Position numbers and translations under genes: made by a program. The notes under the pieces were generated by a model. The model was not told the origin of the DNA. It did not search any database and worked only from the letters and a program-made list of their open reading frames with translations. A DNA stretch of 64,000 nt. Source: Psychrobacillus sp044762655 (GTDB lineage Bacteria > Bacillota > Bacilli > Bacillales_A > Planococcaceae). The stretch is taken from positions 682,001 through 746,000 of the forward strand of contig NZ_JBIWER010000002.1 in assembly GCF_044762655.1 (NCBI RefSeq), given 5' to 3'. Within the stretch, counting starts at the first letter, position 1. Each line of letters begins with the position of its first letter. Shown piece by piece: positions 24,744 to 32,155 of the stretch.

Positions 24744-25247
24744 ATGAATGTAGAACTGAAAAAAGATTTACCAACTTATGAAGAGCAACAAGACTTCTAT
24801 ATAAAATTGCGTTCTAAAATTACAGACTACGTACAAAGTAAATCGGGTAAGGCCGGGAAGTTTACTCCATATCTTCTGTTCGCCCCGGATTTATTTCACT
24901 TATTGGTTAAGTCGATGTTTGATGACCGTTTAGATGCTAAGAGTAAAACACTCGTAGGTAGTGGGATTTTGTATTTCATCACTCCTGTAGATGTATTACC
25001 AGAAGGATTAGTTGGACCAGGTGGTTTTATTGATGATATTATTGTAGCTACTTTTGTCGTGAATATGTTACTAAATAAGTTTTCGCCTGAGGTAATTGAA
25101 GAACATTGGGCGGGAGACGAGAAATTGTTGAATGTGTTGAAAAAGGTTTCGGAAACTAGTGATTCATTCCTTGGTAAGTTACCGAGTAGGTCTCTACTTG
25201 GACGTTTTATTAAAACTTCAAAAAAGGACAAGGTTGCTAATAACTGA
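24744..25247 (+). CDS. YkvA-like DUF1232 membrane protein
   Basis: This protein of about 167 residues carries a DUF1232 segment: 'LVGSGILYFITPVDVLPEGLV' followed by 'GFIDDIIVATFVVNMLL', a short amphipathic/hydrophobic hairpin with the conserved P-x-D-x-[IL]-P and DD motifs. Function is unknown for the family. Two ATG codons lie 6 nt apart (24738 and 24744); the GGAAGGGG site is better spaced for 24744. A strong terminator follows, so it is probably transcribed alone. Confidence 0.8.
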   Translation: MNVELKKDLPTYEEQQDFYIKLRSKITDYVQSKSGKAGKFTPYLLFAPDLFHLLVKSMFDDRLDAKSKTLVGSGILYFITPVDVLPEGLVGPGGFIDDIIVATFVVNMLLNKFSPEVIEEHWAGDEKLLNVLKKVSETSDSFLGKLPSRSLLGRFIKTSKKDKVANN

Positions 25248-25302
25248 TCCTTTCTGAATGTAGGAATTGTAAATGCCACCACTCATATAGAACTTCAATA
25301 TT

Positions 25303-25336
25303 AAAAGCATTGCTAATTTTTAGCAATGCTTTTTTT
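25303..25336 (+). terminator. Intrinsic terminator
   Basis: AAAAGCATTGCTAA (25303-25316) pairs with TTAGCAATGCTTTT (25320-25333) across a 3-nt loop and runs into T residues. Confidence 0.9.
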
Positions 25337-25366
25337 ATGCTATGCAGCACAGCATTTAGAAATTTT

Positions 25367-25419
25367 TACATTATGTATAGTCAACCTTACATAATGTACA
25401 GCATACAATACAATATGTA
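25367..25419. promoter_or_regulatory. Three palindromic operator-like boxes at exact 21-bp spacing
   Basis: TACATTATGTA (25367-25377), TACATAATGTA (25388-25398) and TACAATATGTA (25409-25419) are near-identical 11-bp boxes beginning exactly 21 bp apart, thus on one face of the helix. They precede the operon that encodes a small Cro/CI-type regulator, so autoregulation by that protein is the simplest reading. Confidence 0.65.
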
Positions 25420-25457
25420 AAACACCACATACAAAAAGTAAAAGGGGGTATGTTAGC

Positions 25458-25904
25458 ATGACCTATCAAGAAAAGAAAAGTATCGTCTCCTTATTCAGCG
25501 CTATTTTCATTTTTATATCCTTCTGCTTTTATATGTATCCACTGTTTCCAGAAGATGCATCAGAATCACCAGAAACCTTACGCTATTGGGGCTTCTTCGT
25601 ATTATGCTTAACGGTTGTTTCTATAATAGCGCACATAGTAATTAGTATAATTTTTAACATTTTGTTTAAAATCACGACAAAAGAAAAAGTCCCAACATTT
25701 GCAGATGAGTTGGATAAATTAATAGATTTGAAAGCAAACAGAATTTCTTTTTTTGTTTTTATTCTTGGATTTATTACTGCAATGGGAGTATTAATGCTTG
25801 ATCAAAGTTTACCGTTGATGTTTATTATTCTTATTATTTCGGGATTCACTTCGGACGTGATCGGCTCTCTATCAAAGCTATATTACTATAGGAGAGGGGT
25901 CTAA
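25458..25904 (+). CDS. Four-helix membrane protein co-transcribed with an HTH regulator
   Basis: The 148-residue product has hydrophobic segments at about residues 10-28, 44-68, 95-115 and 118-138, with a charged cytoplasmic loop containing 'KITTKEKVPTFADELDKLIDLK'. Such small membrane proteins encoded just upstream of a YozG-type HTH regulator are common in Firmicutes and are sometimes proposed to sequester the regulator or to act with it; no function is proven. GGGGGT precedes the ATG. It is separated from the regulator gene by 1 bp and sits behind three palindromic boxes. Confidence 0.75.
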   Translation: MTYQEKKSIVSLFSAIFIFISFCFYMYPLFPEDASESPETLRYWGFFVLCLTVVSIIAHIVISIIFNILFKITTKEKVPTFADELDKLIDLKANRISFFVFILGFITAMGVLMLDQSLPLMFIILIISGFTSDVIGSLSKLYYYRRGV

Positions 25905-25905
25905 T

Positions 25906-26145
25906 ATGAGCAAAAATCTTGTCGGCAATCATATTCGAAAATTAAGGTTTAACAATAATGAAATGACCCAGCAGCAATTAGCTGACAAGGCAGGAATAAC
26001 AAGACAAACAATCGTAGCGCTGGAAAAAGGAAACTACTCGCCATCACTAGAGCTGGCTTTTCGCATTGCTTTAGTCTTTAACTTACCATTGGAAGAAGTA
26101 TTTTTTTATGGGGATACTGTCAACTTGAACGAGCAAGAAAAATGA
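25906..26145 (+). CDS. XRE/Cro-CI family transcriptional regulator
   Basis: A 79-residue protein that is little more than one helix-turn-helix: 'IRKLRFNNNEMTQQQLADKAGITRQTIVALEKGNYSPSLELAFRIA', followed by 'EEVFFYGD', the ending typical of the YozG/YvaO-like small regulators. It probably binds as a dimer to the phased palindromes at 25367-25419 upstream of its own operon. The ATG follows the stop of the membrane protein by one base and an AGGAGAG site lies inside the preceding gene, so the two are coupled. A DUF4386 gene follows 18 bp downstream and may belong to the same transcript. Confidence 0.9.
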   Translation: MSKNLVGNHIRKLRFNNNEMTQQQLADKAGITRQTIVALEKGNYSPSLELAFRIALVFNLPLEEVFFYGDTVNLNEQEK

Positions 26146-26163
26146 TAAGTAAGGGGAGAAAAG

Positions 26164-26862
26164 ATGGACTCAAATCAGAAATCGGCAAAGATTGTGGGTG
26201 TACTGTTTTTCGTAGCAGCAATATCGGCGGTAATCGGGTTGTTGCTATACGATCCAATTCTAAATGGATCCGATTATTTAGTGCAAGGTTCCGAATATTC
26301 CACTCAGATTGCTCTAGGAGCATTAATGGAGTTAATCCTGGTCGTATCTGTAATAGGAACTGCAACCACAATGTTTCCGATTTTAAAAAAGTACAATGAA
26401 ACAATAGCTATTTGGCATGTGTCCTTCCGATTTCTAGAAGGGGTTATTATTACTATTGGTATTATAAGCGTACTTTCACTACTAACATTAAGTCAGAATT
26501 TTGTGGCAGAGGGTACTGTAGACTCTTCGTCTTATCAAGTTTCCGGTACATTATTAATAGCTATTCACGATTGGGCGTTTATGCTTGGACCACTATTTAT
26601 GTTAGGAATTAATACGCTTATGTATAGTTATATATTTTATAAAACGAAGCTAGTGCCTAGACCATTATCAATTTTAGGTATGTCGGGAGCCGTTATTGTA
26701 TTTATTAATGCATTGTTAGTATTGTTTGGTGTAGTTGAACAACTTTCAGTGTGGGGGCTTTTGGCACTTCCTGTAGCGGCATTTGAAATGATCTTAGCGG
26801 GCTGGCTGCTCGTTAAAGGGTTCAATGAATCTGTACTCTCTCAATTATCAAAAGTGGCATAA
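26164..26862 (+). CDS. DUF4386 family membrane protein
   Basis: This 232-residue integral membrane protein has about six hydrophobic helices. Typical DUF4386 features are the N-terminal 'KSAKIVGVLFFVAAISAVIG', the second segment 'ALGALMELILVVSVIGTATTMFPIL', 'FRFLEGVIITIGIISVLS' and the later 'GPLFMLGINTLMYSYIFYKTKLVPRPL'. The function of the family is not known. AAGGGGAG precedes the ATG. It lies at the end of the operon with the membrane protein/HTH pair and stops at a long bidirectional terminator. Confidence 0.85.
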   Translation: MDSNQKSAKIVGVLFFVAAISAVIGLLLYDPILNGSDYLVQGSEYSTQIALGALMELILVVSVIGTATTMFPILKKYNETIAIWHVSFRFLEGVIITIGIISVLSLLTLSQNFVAEGTVDSSSYQVSGTLLIAIHDWAFMLGPLFMLGINTLMYSYIFYKTKLVPRPLSILGMSGAVIVFINALLVLFGVVEQLSVWGLLALPVAAFEMILAGWLLVKGFNESVLSQLSKVA

Positions 26863-26911
26863 GATACAAAAAAAGTACAGGATCATATAAATCCTGTACT
26901 TTTTGTATCTT
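26861..26911. terminator. Long bidirectional terminator
   Basis: AAGATACAAAAAAAGTACAGGA... (from 26861) pairs with its near-perfect complement ending at 26911, with the GC-rich core GTACAGGAT/ATCCTGTAC flanked by A and T runs. It serves the convergent DUF4386 and ABC-F genes and overlaps the last codon of the latter. Confidence 0.88.
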
Positions 26912-28511
26912 ATAAGTTTTGAGCTTCTTTCCACTCTAGGAACTCATCGTAAGTTAATTGTTTATCTAAGATTGATCCATCTTCACGAATTTCGATTACA
27001 CGATTTGCGATAGTTTGGATGAACTGATGGTCATGAGACGTGAAAATCATCGCACCCTTAAATAGTGTAAGACCGTTATTCAACGCTTGGATAGATTCAA
27101 GGTCTAAATGGTTCGTTGGTTCATCTAGTAATAATACATTCGATTCCGAAAGCATCATTTTAGAAAGCATACAACGAACTTTTTCTCCACCTGAAAGAAC
27201 AGATGGTTTTTTCTTCACTTCTTCGCCTGAGAAAAGCATGCGCCCTAAGAAGCCTCGTAGGAATGTTTCGCTTTCATCGTCAGGTGAGTATTGACGTAAC
27301 CAATCTACTAATGATGGCTCGCTGCCTTCAAAGTATTTCGCGTTATCTAGCGGGAAGTACGCACGAGTTGTTGTGATACCCCAACGAATGGAACCTGCAT
27401 TTGGTTCTTCTTCCTCTGCTAAAATACGTAACAATGCTGACTTCGCTAATTCATCACCTAGAAGAATAATTTTGTCTTCTTTGTTCATCGTGAAGCTTAA
27501 ATTCGAGAAGAGTTTTTTGTCTTCAGTAGAATGACCTAAGTCTTGAACTTGTAAAACATCATTTCCGATTTCACGTTTCATCGCGAAGTTTACGTAAGGA
27601 TATTTACGAGAGGATGGACGAATATCATCTAGTTCGATCTTGTCGAGCATTTTTTTACGAGAAGTTGCTTGCTTAGATTTAGAAGCATTTGCACTAAAGC
27701 GAGCAATAAAGGCTTGTAACTCTTTGATTTTTTCTTCTTTTTTACTGTTTTGATCGGAAGCTAATTTAGAAGCAAGTTGACTTGATTCATACCAGAAATC
27801 ATAATTCCCAACGTATACTTGAATTTTACTGAAATCTAAATCCGCAATATGTGTACACACTTTGTTCAAGAAATGACGGTCATGGGATACAACGATAACA
27901 GTATTATCAAAGTTGATAAGGAAATCTTCTAACCATTGAATAGCTTTAATATCTAAATGGTTAGTAGGCTCATCTAGTAAAAGTACATCTGGTTTACCGA
28001 AAAGAGCTTGAGATAATAGAACTTTTACCTTTTCGGAACCAGTTAAGTCAGCCATTTTCTTTTGGTGCATTTCATCAGGAATACCAAGTCCTTGTAAAAG
28101 GATTGCAGCTTCAGATTCTGCTTCCCAGCCGTTCAAGTCAGCAAATTCACCTTCTAATTCCGCTGCACGCATACCATCTTCATCTGAAAAATCTTCTTTC
28201 ATGTAGATAGCATTTTTTTCTTGCATAACTTCATATAAACGTTTATGACCCATCATTACTGTTTCTAAAACAGTGTGCTCTTCGTATTCGAAGTGATTTT
28301 GTTTTAAAATGGCTAAACGTTCATCCGGATTCATTATCACATTGCCTTCTTGCGGTTCAATTTCACCAGACAATATTTTGATAAATGTTGATTTTCCTGC
28401 TCCATTTGCACCGATCAAACCATAACAGTTTCCTGGTGTAAACTTTATATTTACGTCTTCGAACAATTTACGATCACCAAAACGAAGACTTACGTTACTT
28501 ACTGCAATCAT
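26910..28511 (-). CDS. ABC-F family ATPase (YkpA/YbiT-like)
   Basis: The 533-residue protein contains two ABC ATPase domains and no membrane segment, the ABC-F layout. The first domain has Walker A GANGAGKST, a signature DLTGSEKVKVLLSQ (unusual TGSEK in place of SGGE) and LLLDEPTNHLD. The interdomain linker is basic and helical ('IARFSANASKSKQATSRKK'). The second domain has Walker A replaced by 'LLGDELAKSALLRILA', the signature LSGGEKVRCMLSKMM and LLLDEPTNHLD. This degenerate second P-loop is typical of the YkpA/YbiT subgroup, which act on ribosomes. AGGAGG precedes the ATG. Its promoter region contains the left copy of a repeat shared with 35749-35763. Confidence 0.9.
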   Translation of the reverse strand: MIAVSNVSLRFGDRKLFEDVNIKFTPGNCYGLIGANGAGKSTFIKILSGEIEPQEGNVIMNPDERLAILKQNHFEYEEHTVLETVMMGHKRLYEVMQEKNAIYMKEDFSDEDGMRAAELEGEFADLNGWEAESEAAILLQGLGIPDEMHQKKMADLTGSEKVKVLLSQALFGKPDVLLLDEPTNHLDIKAIQWLEDFLINFDNTVIVVSHDRHFLNKVCTHIADLDFSKIQVYVGNYDFWYESSQLASKLASDQNSKKEEKIKELQAFIARFSANASKSKQATSRKKMLDKIELDDIRPSSRKYPYVNFAMKREIGNDVLQVQDLGHSTEDKKLFSNLSFTMNKEDKIILLGDELAKSALLRILAEEEEPNAGSIRWGITTTRAYFPLDNAKYFEGSEPSLVDWLRQYSPDDESETFLRGFLGRMLFSGEEVKKKPSVLSGGEKVRCMLSKMMLSESNVLLLDEPTNHLDLESIQALNNGLTLFKGAMIFTSHDHQFIQTIANRVIEIREDGSILDKQLTYDEFLEWKEAQNL

Positions 28512-28543
28512 GCTAGTACCTCCTAAAATTCACAATGAACTTA

Positions 28544-28558
28544 TTATAGCATGAAATA
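28544..28558 (+). repeat. Outer direct repeat, left copy
   Basis: TTATAGCATGAAATA occurs here and again, exactly, at 35749-35763 in the same orientation. The two copies bracket the recombinase remnants and the opine/ABC-transporter genes. This copy lies in the promoter region of the ABC-F gene (minus-strand TGCTATAAT). Confidence 0.55.
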
Positions 28559-28616
28559 TGAACAAATTCTATAAATCCTTGATTTTATAGGGCTTCAAGG
28601 TACGTTAATTAATAAC

Positions 28617-28635
28617 TGGCCCCAAAATTAGCCCC
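28617..28635 (+). repeat. Inner direct repeat, left copy
   Basis: TGGCCCCAAAATTAGCC (28617-28633) matches TGGCCCCAAACTAGCC at 35616-35631 apart from one substitution and one indel, in the same orientation, nested inside the outer repeats. Confidence 0.5.
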
Positions 28636-28643
28636 GCTTGCTT

Positions 28644-28778
28644 CTAAGCTTTGACTGAACAAGGATACAGATTCAGGTAGGGATGAGAGATACCTGTTCT
28701 TCTTGAAAGTTCTCTTATAGATATGCCTTTTTTCTTCCTTGCCTTTCCAATAACATCTCCTAATTTTAAATGTCCCAT
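28644..28778 (-). pseudogene. Truncated XRE-type regulator
   Basis: A 44-codon frame starts at ATG 28778 after GGGGA and encodes the first three helices of a Cro/CI-type HTH ('KLGDVIGKARKKKGISIREL', then 'SRRTGISHPYLNL') but stops after 44 residues, before a normal HTH domain is complete. It ends close to the inner repeat at 28617. I read it as a regulator cut short by the rearrangement that formed this segment; a functional micro-HTH is less likely. Confidence 0.5.
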
Positions 28779-28821
28779 AAAATTTCCCCGTTTCTATTGT
28801 ATTTCTATTGCTTATATAAAA

Positions 28822-29019
28822 AGTGAAGGACGAGAACTAGCAAAGGCAGCAGGAAAGCATATGGGGCGGATTGGACAGCCCGAAAAGAAAGTACAGCAGG
28901 CGTTAGATTTGATGGCTACTCGCCAAACAAATGGAATGAGTGTTGCTGACATTGTTAAGATCACTGGCGTACCGAAACCAACGATCTATTTGAAGTTGAA
29001 AGAACAAACGAAGAAGTGA
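28822..29019 (+). pseudogene. C-terminal remnant of a serine recombinase (resolvase/invertase)
   Basis: About 65 residues read 'SEGRELAKAAGKHMGRIG', then 'QQALDLMATRQTNGMSVADI' and 'KITGVPKPTIYLKLKEQ'. This is the end of the E helix (family E-G-x-x-x-A-x-x-x-G-x-x-x-G-R) and the DNA-binding helix-turn-helix of a Hin/TnpR-type serine recombinase. The catalytic domain with the active-site serine is missing: upstream, the frame runs into sequence used by the divergent XRE fragment. It marks a decayed mobile element. Confidence 0.65.
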
Positions 29020-29165
29020 TCTTGTGCAATTAACGAAGCATCTTAGTGAATGTATTTTTGGGAAGTGTTGAAAGATGTCACCGAAGAAGATGCCAGAATT
29101 TCCTGAAGCCTATGTCGTTGCACAGCCTATTTCTTCATAAACTCGCCCATAATTTAATGATAAAA

Positions 29166-29207
29166 AAAGGGAACCGAATCGCCTTTGCGATCCGAGTCCT
29201 TTTTTTT
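29166..29207 (+). terminator. Probable intrinsic terminator
   Basis: An imperfect stem (AAAGGGAACCGAATCGC with GCGATCCGAGTCCTTT) closes on CTTT and runs into eight T residues. Between 29020 and 29560 I see no intact gene apart from this hairpin, a small hairpin CCTTGC/GCAAGG at 29319-29334 and a short protein-like tail at about 29074-29136. Confidence 0.6.
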
Positions 29208-29525
29208 AATTTAGCAGTCAAATTGATTGTAAAATTACCACACTTGTGCGTGTATAACTAATACGCAACACTAGTGCAACCGTCGAATTTATACACTACT
29301 TATATTTATTCACCGCCCCTTGCTGTAGCAAGGTTCTTTCTTTATGCAGAGTGAAAATGGATGTATAGAGTAATTGTGAGGATGGTGGCACGAAATGGAA
29401 AAACACTAGGAATGACGTGGTAGCTACTAATATCGAGAAATTATTCTATTAGTGCGCAAATATTAATAATCAGAAAAAATTAAATATTCTATTTATTTTT
29501 AAAAAAATGTGTGCTAGAACAACTT

Positions 29526-29542
29526 TATAATTGCATACAATT
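29526..29542 (+). promoter_or_regulatory. Probable -10 element and GntR-type operator
   Basis: TATAAT (29526-29531) is overlapped by the palindrome AATTGCATACAATT (29529-29542). The shape TTG-N4-CAA resembles operators of FCD-type GntR regulators, and it lies about 20 bp before the gntR start, so autoregulation is likely. No good -35 box is seen. Confidence 0.5.
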
Positions 29543-29563
29543 ATTTTAAAGGTGGTGAAGCAG

Positions 29564-30262
29564 TTGAATGAAAGAGCAAAAGTCAGTCGAGTCTCTACGA
29601 AAGATATTGCACATAAAGCGTTGAGAGAAATGATCATCAAAGGTGAACTGGAACCGGGTCAAGCAATTGCGGAGGAAGAGTTAGCCAAAGAGCTACAGAT
29701 CAGTCGAACCCCTCTTAGAGAAGCTCTTCAGATTTTGGAAGTGGAAGGATTGGTCAATCGAAGTTTAAACGGCCGAATGAATGTCGCTCCGATTTCTACC
29801 CAAGAAGTGAAAGAAATCTTTGTTATCCGTAGCAACTTGGAAGGAATTGTAGTTGAAGATGCTATTGATAATATCACGCAAAAGGACATTGACCACTTAA
29901 CCCATCTCACCAAATTACTCAAAATGGCGATAAGCCTGGAAGATTATGAGACAATCGATAGATTTGGTAAGCAATTCCACGAATACATTTACACGGTGAG
30001 TGGCAACAAGATGGCGGTCAAGTTCTTGTATCAGCTCAACAGCCTGATCAACCGGTACAGGCGATTAGCACACAAAAGAATTGGCGATACAAATCAATCC
30101 GTAAAAGAACATGAGACGATCCTTCATTACATCATCCAAAAAGACAAGATCAACGCAGTAGAAGAAATGAAGAAGCATATTTTAGGTTCGTTGAATCAAG
30201 CCATCAAGACGTTCCAAAAATACGAGCATGCCCAATTCTTACAAGAGAAAGGTACAGATTGA
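29564..30262 (+). CDS. GntR-family regulator with FCD domain
   Basis: The 232-residue protein has an N-terminal winged helix ('LREMIIKGELEPGQAIAEEE', 'LQISRTPLREALQILEVEGL') and a C-terminal helical FCD ligand-binding domain (about 80-220; 'FGKQFHEYIYTVSGNKMAV' and 'SVKEHETILHYIIQKDKINA' carry the Asp/His-type metal and acid ligands). FCD regulators usually bind organic or amino acids and repress the neighbouring catabolic genes. TTG 29564 is preferred as start, with AAGGTGGTG 6 nt before it. It is followed by an opine-dehydrogenase-like gene and an ABC importer in the same orientation and is their likely local regulator. Confidence 0.9.
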   Translation: MNERAKVSRVSTKDIAHKALREMIIKGELEPGQAIAEEELAKELQISRTPLREALQILEVEGLVNRSLNGRMNVAPISTQEVKEIFVIRSNLEGIVVEDAIDNITQKDIDHLTHLTKLLKMAISLEDYETIDRFGKQFHEYIYTVSGNKMAVKFLYQLNSLINRYRRLAHKRIGDTNQSVKEHETILHYIIQKDKINAVEEMKKHILGSLNQAIKTFQKYEHAQFLQEKGTD

Positions 30263-30298
30263 ACCAGATTGCGAACCATATGAGAGGAGGAAGAGTTC

Positions 30299-31336
30299 AT
30301 GACATATGCAGTAATGGGCGGTGGAAATACAGGGCAGGCCATTGCGGGATATCTGAAATTGAACGGAGAAAGCGTGAAATTGTATACCCGTGATTCACAG
30401 AAAGCCGAAAGAATTTCTACACAAGGGTTGGAAGTGAAAGGAATCTATTCCGGGCACGTCGATTTAGAGGCATTGACCTCCATAGATCAGGTGATTGCAG
30501 AGGCCCAGTTTATCATTGTATCGACGACGGCTATGGGGCATGAGACAATTGTCAATCAAATTAAACCGTTCTTGCGACCCAATCAAACCATCATCTTTTT
30601 TCCAGGCTACTGGGGTGCACTAGAATGTGAACGAATTCTGGGAACTGATTTGATTACAGAAAAGAACATTACAGTGGCCGAAACGAGTGCCATGCCTTTT
30701 GTAAGTTTGGCCGATCAAGCCGGTTCTGTTGCGATCACTAAAATCAAATACAACGTACTAATTAGTACGTTGCGTAAAGAGAACCAGATTGCTGCATCGT
30801 TTATGGAAAGGTTTCCGCAATTGATTCCGGGAGAAAGTGTATTTGAGACTTCCTTGAATAATTCCAATGTGGTGATTCATCCTCCGATCACCCTGTTTAA
30901 CGCGGCAAGGATTGACGCGTCCGAGAGATTTCAGTTCTATCCTGACGGCGCGTCTCCCTATTCCTGTAACTATGTAGAAAAGATGGATAAAGAACGACTG
31001 GAAATAGCAAGTCGTCTACATGTCGATCTTCATAGCATTTTGAGTATCTTGAATGAATTTTATGATTCCGATTATCCCACTTTATATGAAGCTTTGCCCG
31101 GCTTGTTCCCTACAGGATTAGGTCCCACGAAACTCGATTATCGGTACCTGACAGAAGACATTCCATTTGGACTTGTTCCAATATCAGAATTAGGGAAAAT
31201 CTTAGGGGTGGCAACACCGTATACCGACTCCATCATCAGCACTGCATCTTTACTCATGAACAGCGACTATAGGCAAGAAGGGATTCGCTTTCAGGGGTTG
31301 ACCGAGGAGAATCTAAGGCGGATGTCCATGGTATAG
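30299..31336 (+). CDS. NAD(P)-dependent opine dehydrogenase-family protein
   Basis: A 345-residue enzyme with an N-terminal Rossmann domain beginning 'MTYAVMGGGNTGQAIAGYL' (GxGNxG dinucleotide loop) and a C-terminal octopine/nopaline dehydrogenase domain (about 190-330) containing 'SLNNSNVVIHPPITLFNAAR' (catalytic His in NxxxHP) and the metal-free helical bundle. Such enzymes reversibly join an amino acid and a 2-oxo acid with NAD(P)H to make N-(carboxyalkyl)amino acids. AGGAGG precedes the ATG. Next to a GntR regulator and an amino-acid ABC importer, an opine-related uptake-and-oxidation pathway is plausible; the substrate is unknown. Confidence 0.85.
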   Translation: MTYAVMGGGNTGQAIAGYLKLNGESVKLYTRDSQKAERISTQGLEVKGIYSGHVDLEALTSIDQVIAEAQFIIVSTTAMGHETIVNQIKPFLRPNQTIIFFPGYWGALECERILGTDLITEKNITVAETSAMPFVSLADQAGSVAITKIKYNVLISTLRKENQIAASFMERFPQLIPGESVFETSLNNSNVVIHPPITLFNAARIDASERFQFYPDGASPYSCNYVEKMDKERLEIASRLHVDLHSILSILNEFYDSDYPTLYEALPGLFPTGLGPTKLDYRYLTEDIPFGLVPISELGKILGVATPYTDSIISTASLLMNSDYRQEGIRFQGLTEENLRRMSMV

Positions 31337-31376
31337 CACATATAGGATTTGAAATAAAGCACTTGGGGAGGTAGAG

Positions 31377-32150
31377 ATTATCTTACACGTTAAAAACTTA
31401 CATGTTTCATACAACCAAAAAGAAGTGTTGAAAGGTATTAACCTATCGGTCGAAAAAGGCGAGGTTGTATCGTTTATTGGTCCGAGTGGAACAGGGAAAA
31501 CCACCTTATTAAAATGCATCAATTACTTAGAAAAACCCCAACAAGGCGAGATTCAAATCGGGGATCTGCATCTCAATTATCAAAGTTTATCTAAGCAAGA
31601 CATCCTCAAGCTTCGCAGGAAAACCGCCATGGTGTTCCAGATGTTCAATATTTTCAAACATAAGACGGTCATCCAAAACGTAATGGATGCTCAAATAGCC
31701 GTTCAGAAAAAGTCCAAAGACGAAGCGTATGCCATGAGCTTAAAGCAATTAGAAAAGGTAGGTCTTACAGACAAAATAAATGAATATCCCTCTCGATTAT
31801 CGGGAGGACAATTACAAAGGGTCGGCATTGCACGTGGCTTGGCGCTTGAACCCGAGTTGATTTTGTTTGATGAACCTACTTCAGCTCTCGATCCCGAATT
31901 AGTAGAGGAGGTATTGAAAGTAATAGAAGATGTAGCAAAGTCCGGCATGACAACGCTTCTTGTCACCCATGAAATGGACTTCGCCAAGCGGATTTCCGAC
32001 AAAGTGATCTTTATGGAAAATGGCCACATTGTGGAAGTGGGAACGCCTGAACAAATCTTCGAGAAATCAGTAAATGTGAGAACAAGGCGGTTTTTGACAA
32101 AGATCTATGCAGAGCAAGACCAACAAAAATTAAACATTAAGGGTGGTTGA
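31377..32150 (+). CDS. Polar amino acid-type ABC transporter ATP-binding protein, non-AUG start
   Basis: The ATPase of a PAAT-type importer: Walker A GPSGTGKTT, Q-loop MVFQMFNIF, signature LSGGQLQRVGIARGLA, Walker B LILFDEPTSALD and the H-loop in LVTHEMDF. No ATG, GTG or TTG lies where the family N-terminus ('ILHVKNLHVSYNQKEVLKG') begins. GGGGAGG (31365-31371) is followed by ATT at 31377 and ATC at 31380 in frame, so initiation at AUU or AUC is the best reading; the first standard start, GTG 31425, would remove the first beta strand. It overlaps the downstream gene region closely, in one operon with the binding protein and permeases. Confidence 0.85.
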   Translation: MILHVKNLHVSYNQKEVLKGINLSVEKGEVVSFIGPSGTGKTTLLKCINYLEKPQQGEIQIGDLHLNYQSLSKQDILKLRRKTAMVFQMFNIFKHKTVIQNVMDAQIAVQKKSKDEAYAMSLKQLEKVGLTDKINEYPSRLSGGQLQRVGIARGLALEPELILFDEPTSALDPELVEEVLKVIEDVAKSGMTTLLVTHEMDFAKRISDKVIFMENGHIVEVGTPEQIFEKSVNVRTRRFLTKIYAEQDQQKLNIKGG

Positions 32151-32155
32151 TAAGA

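Noticed and set aside
29046..29261. 71-codon plus-strand frame after the recombinase remnant
   Set aside because: It runs through a strong terminator hairpin and has no ribosome binding site; a short protein-like tail in another frame (29074-29136) is too small to call.
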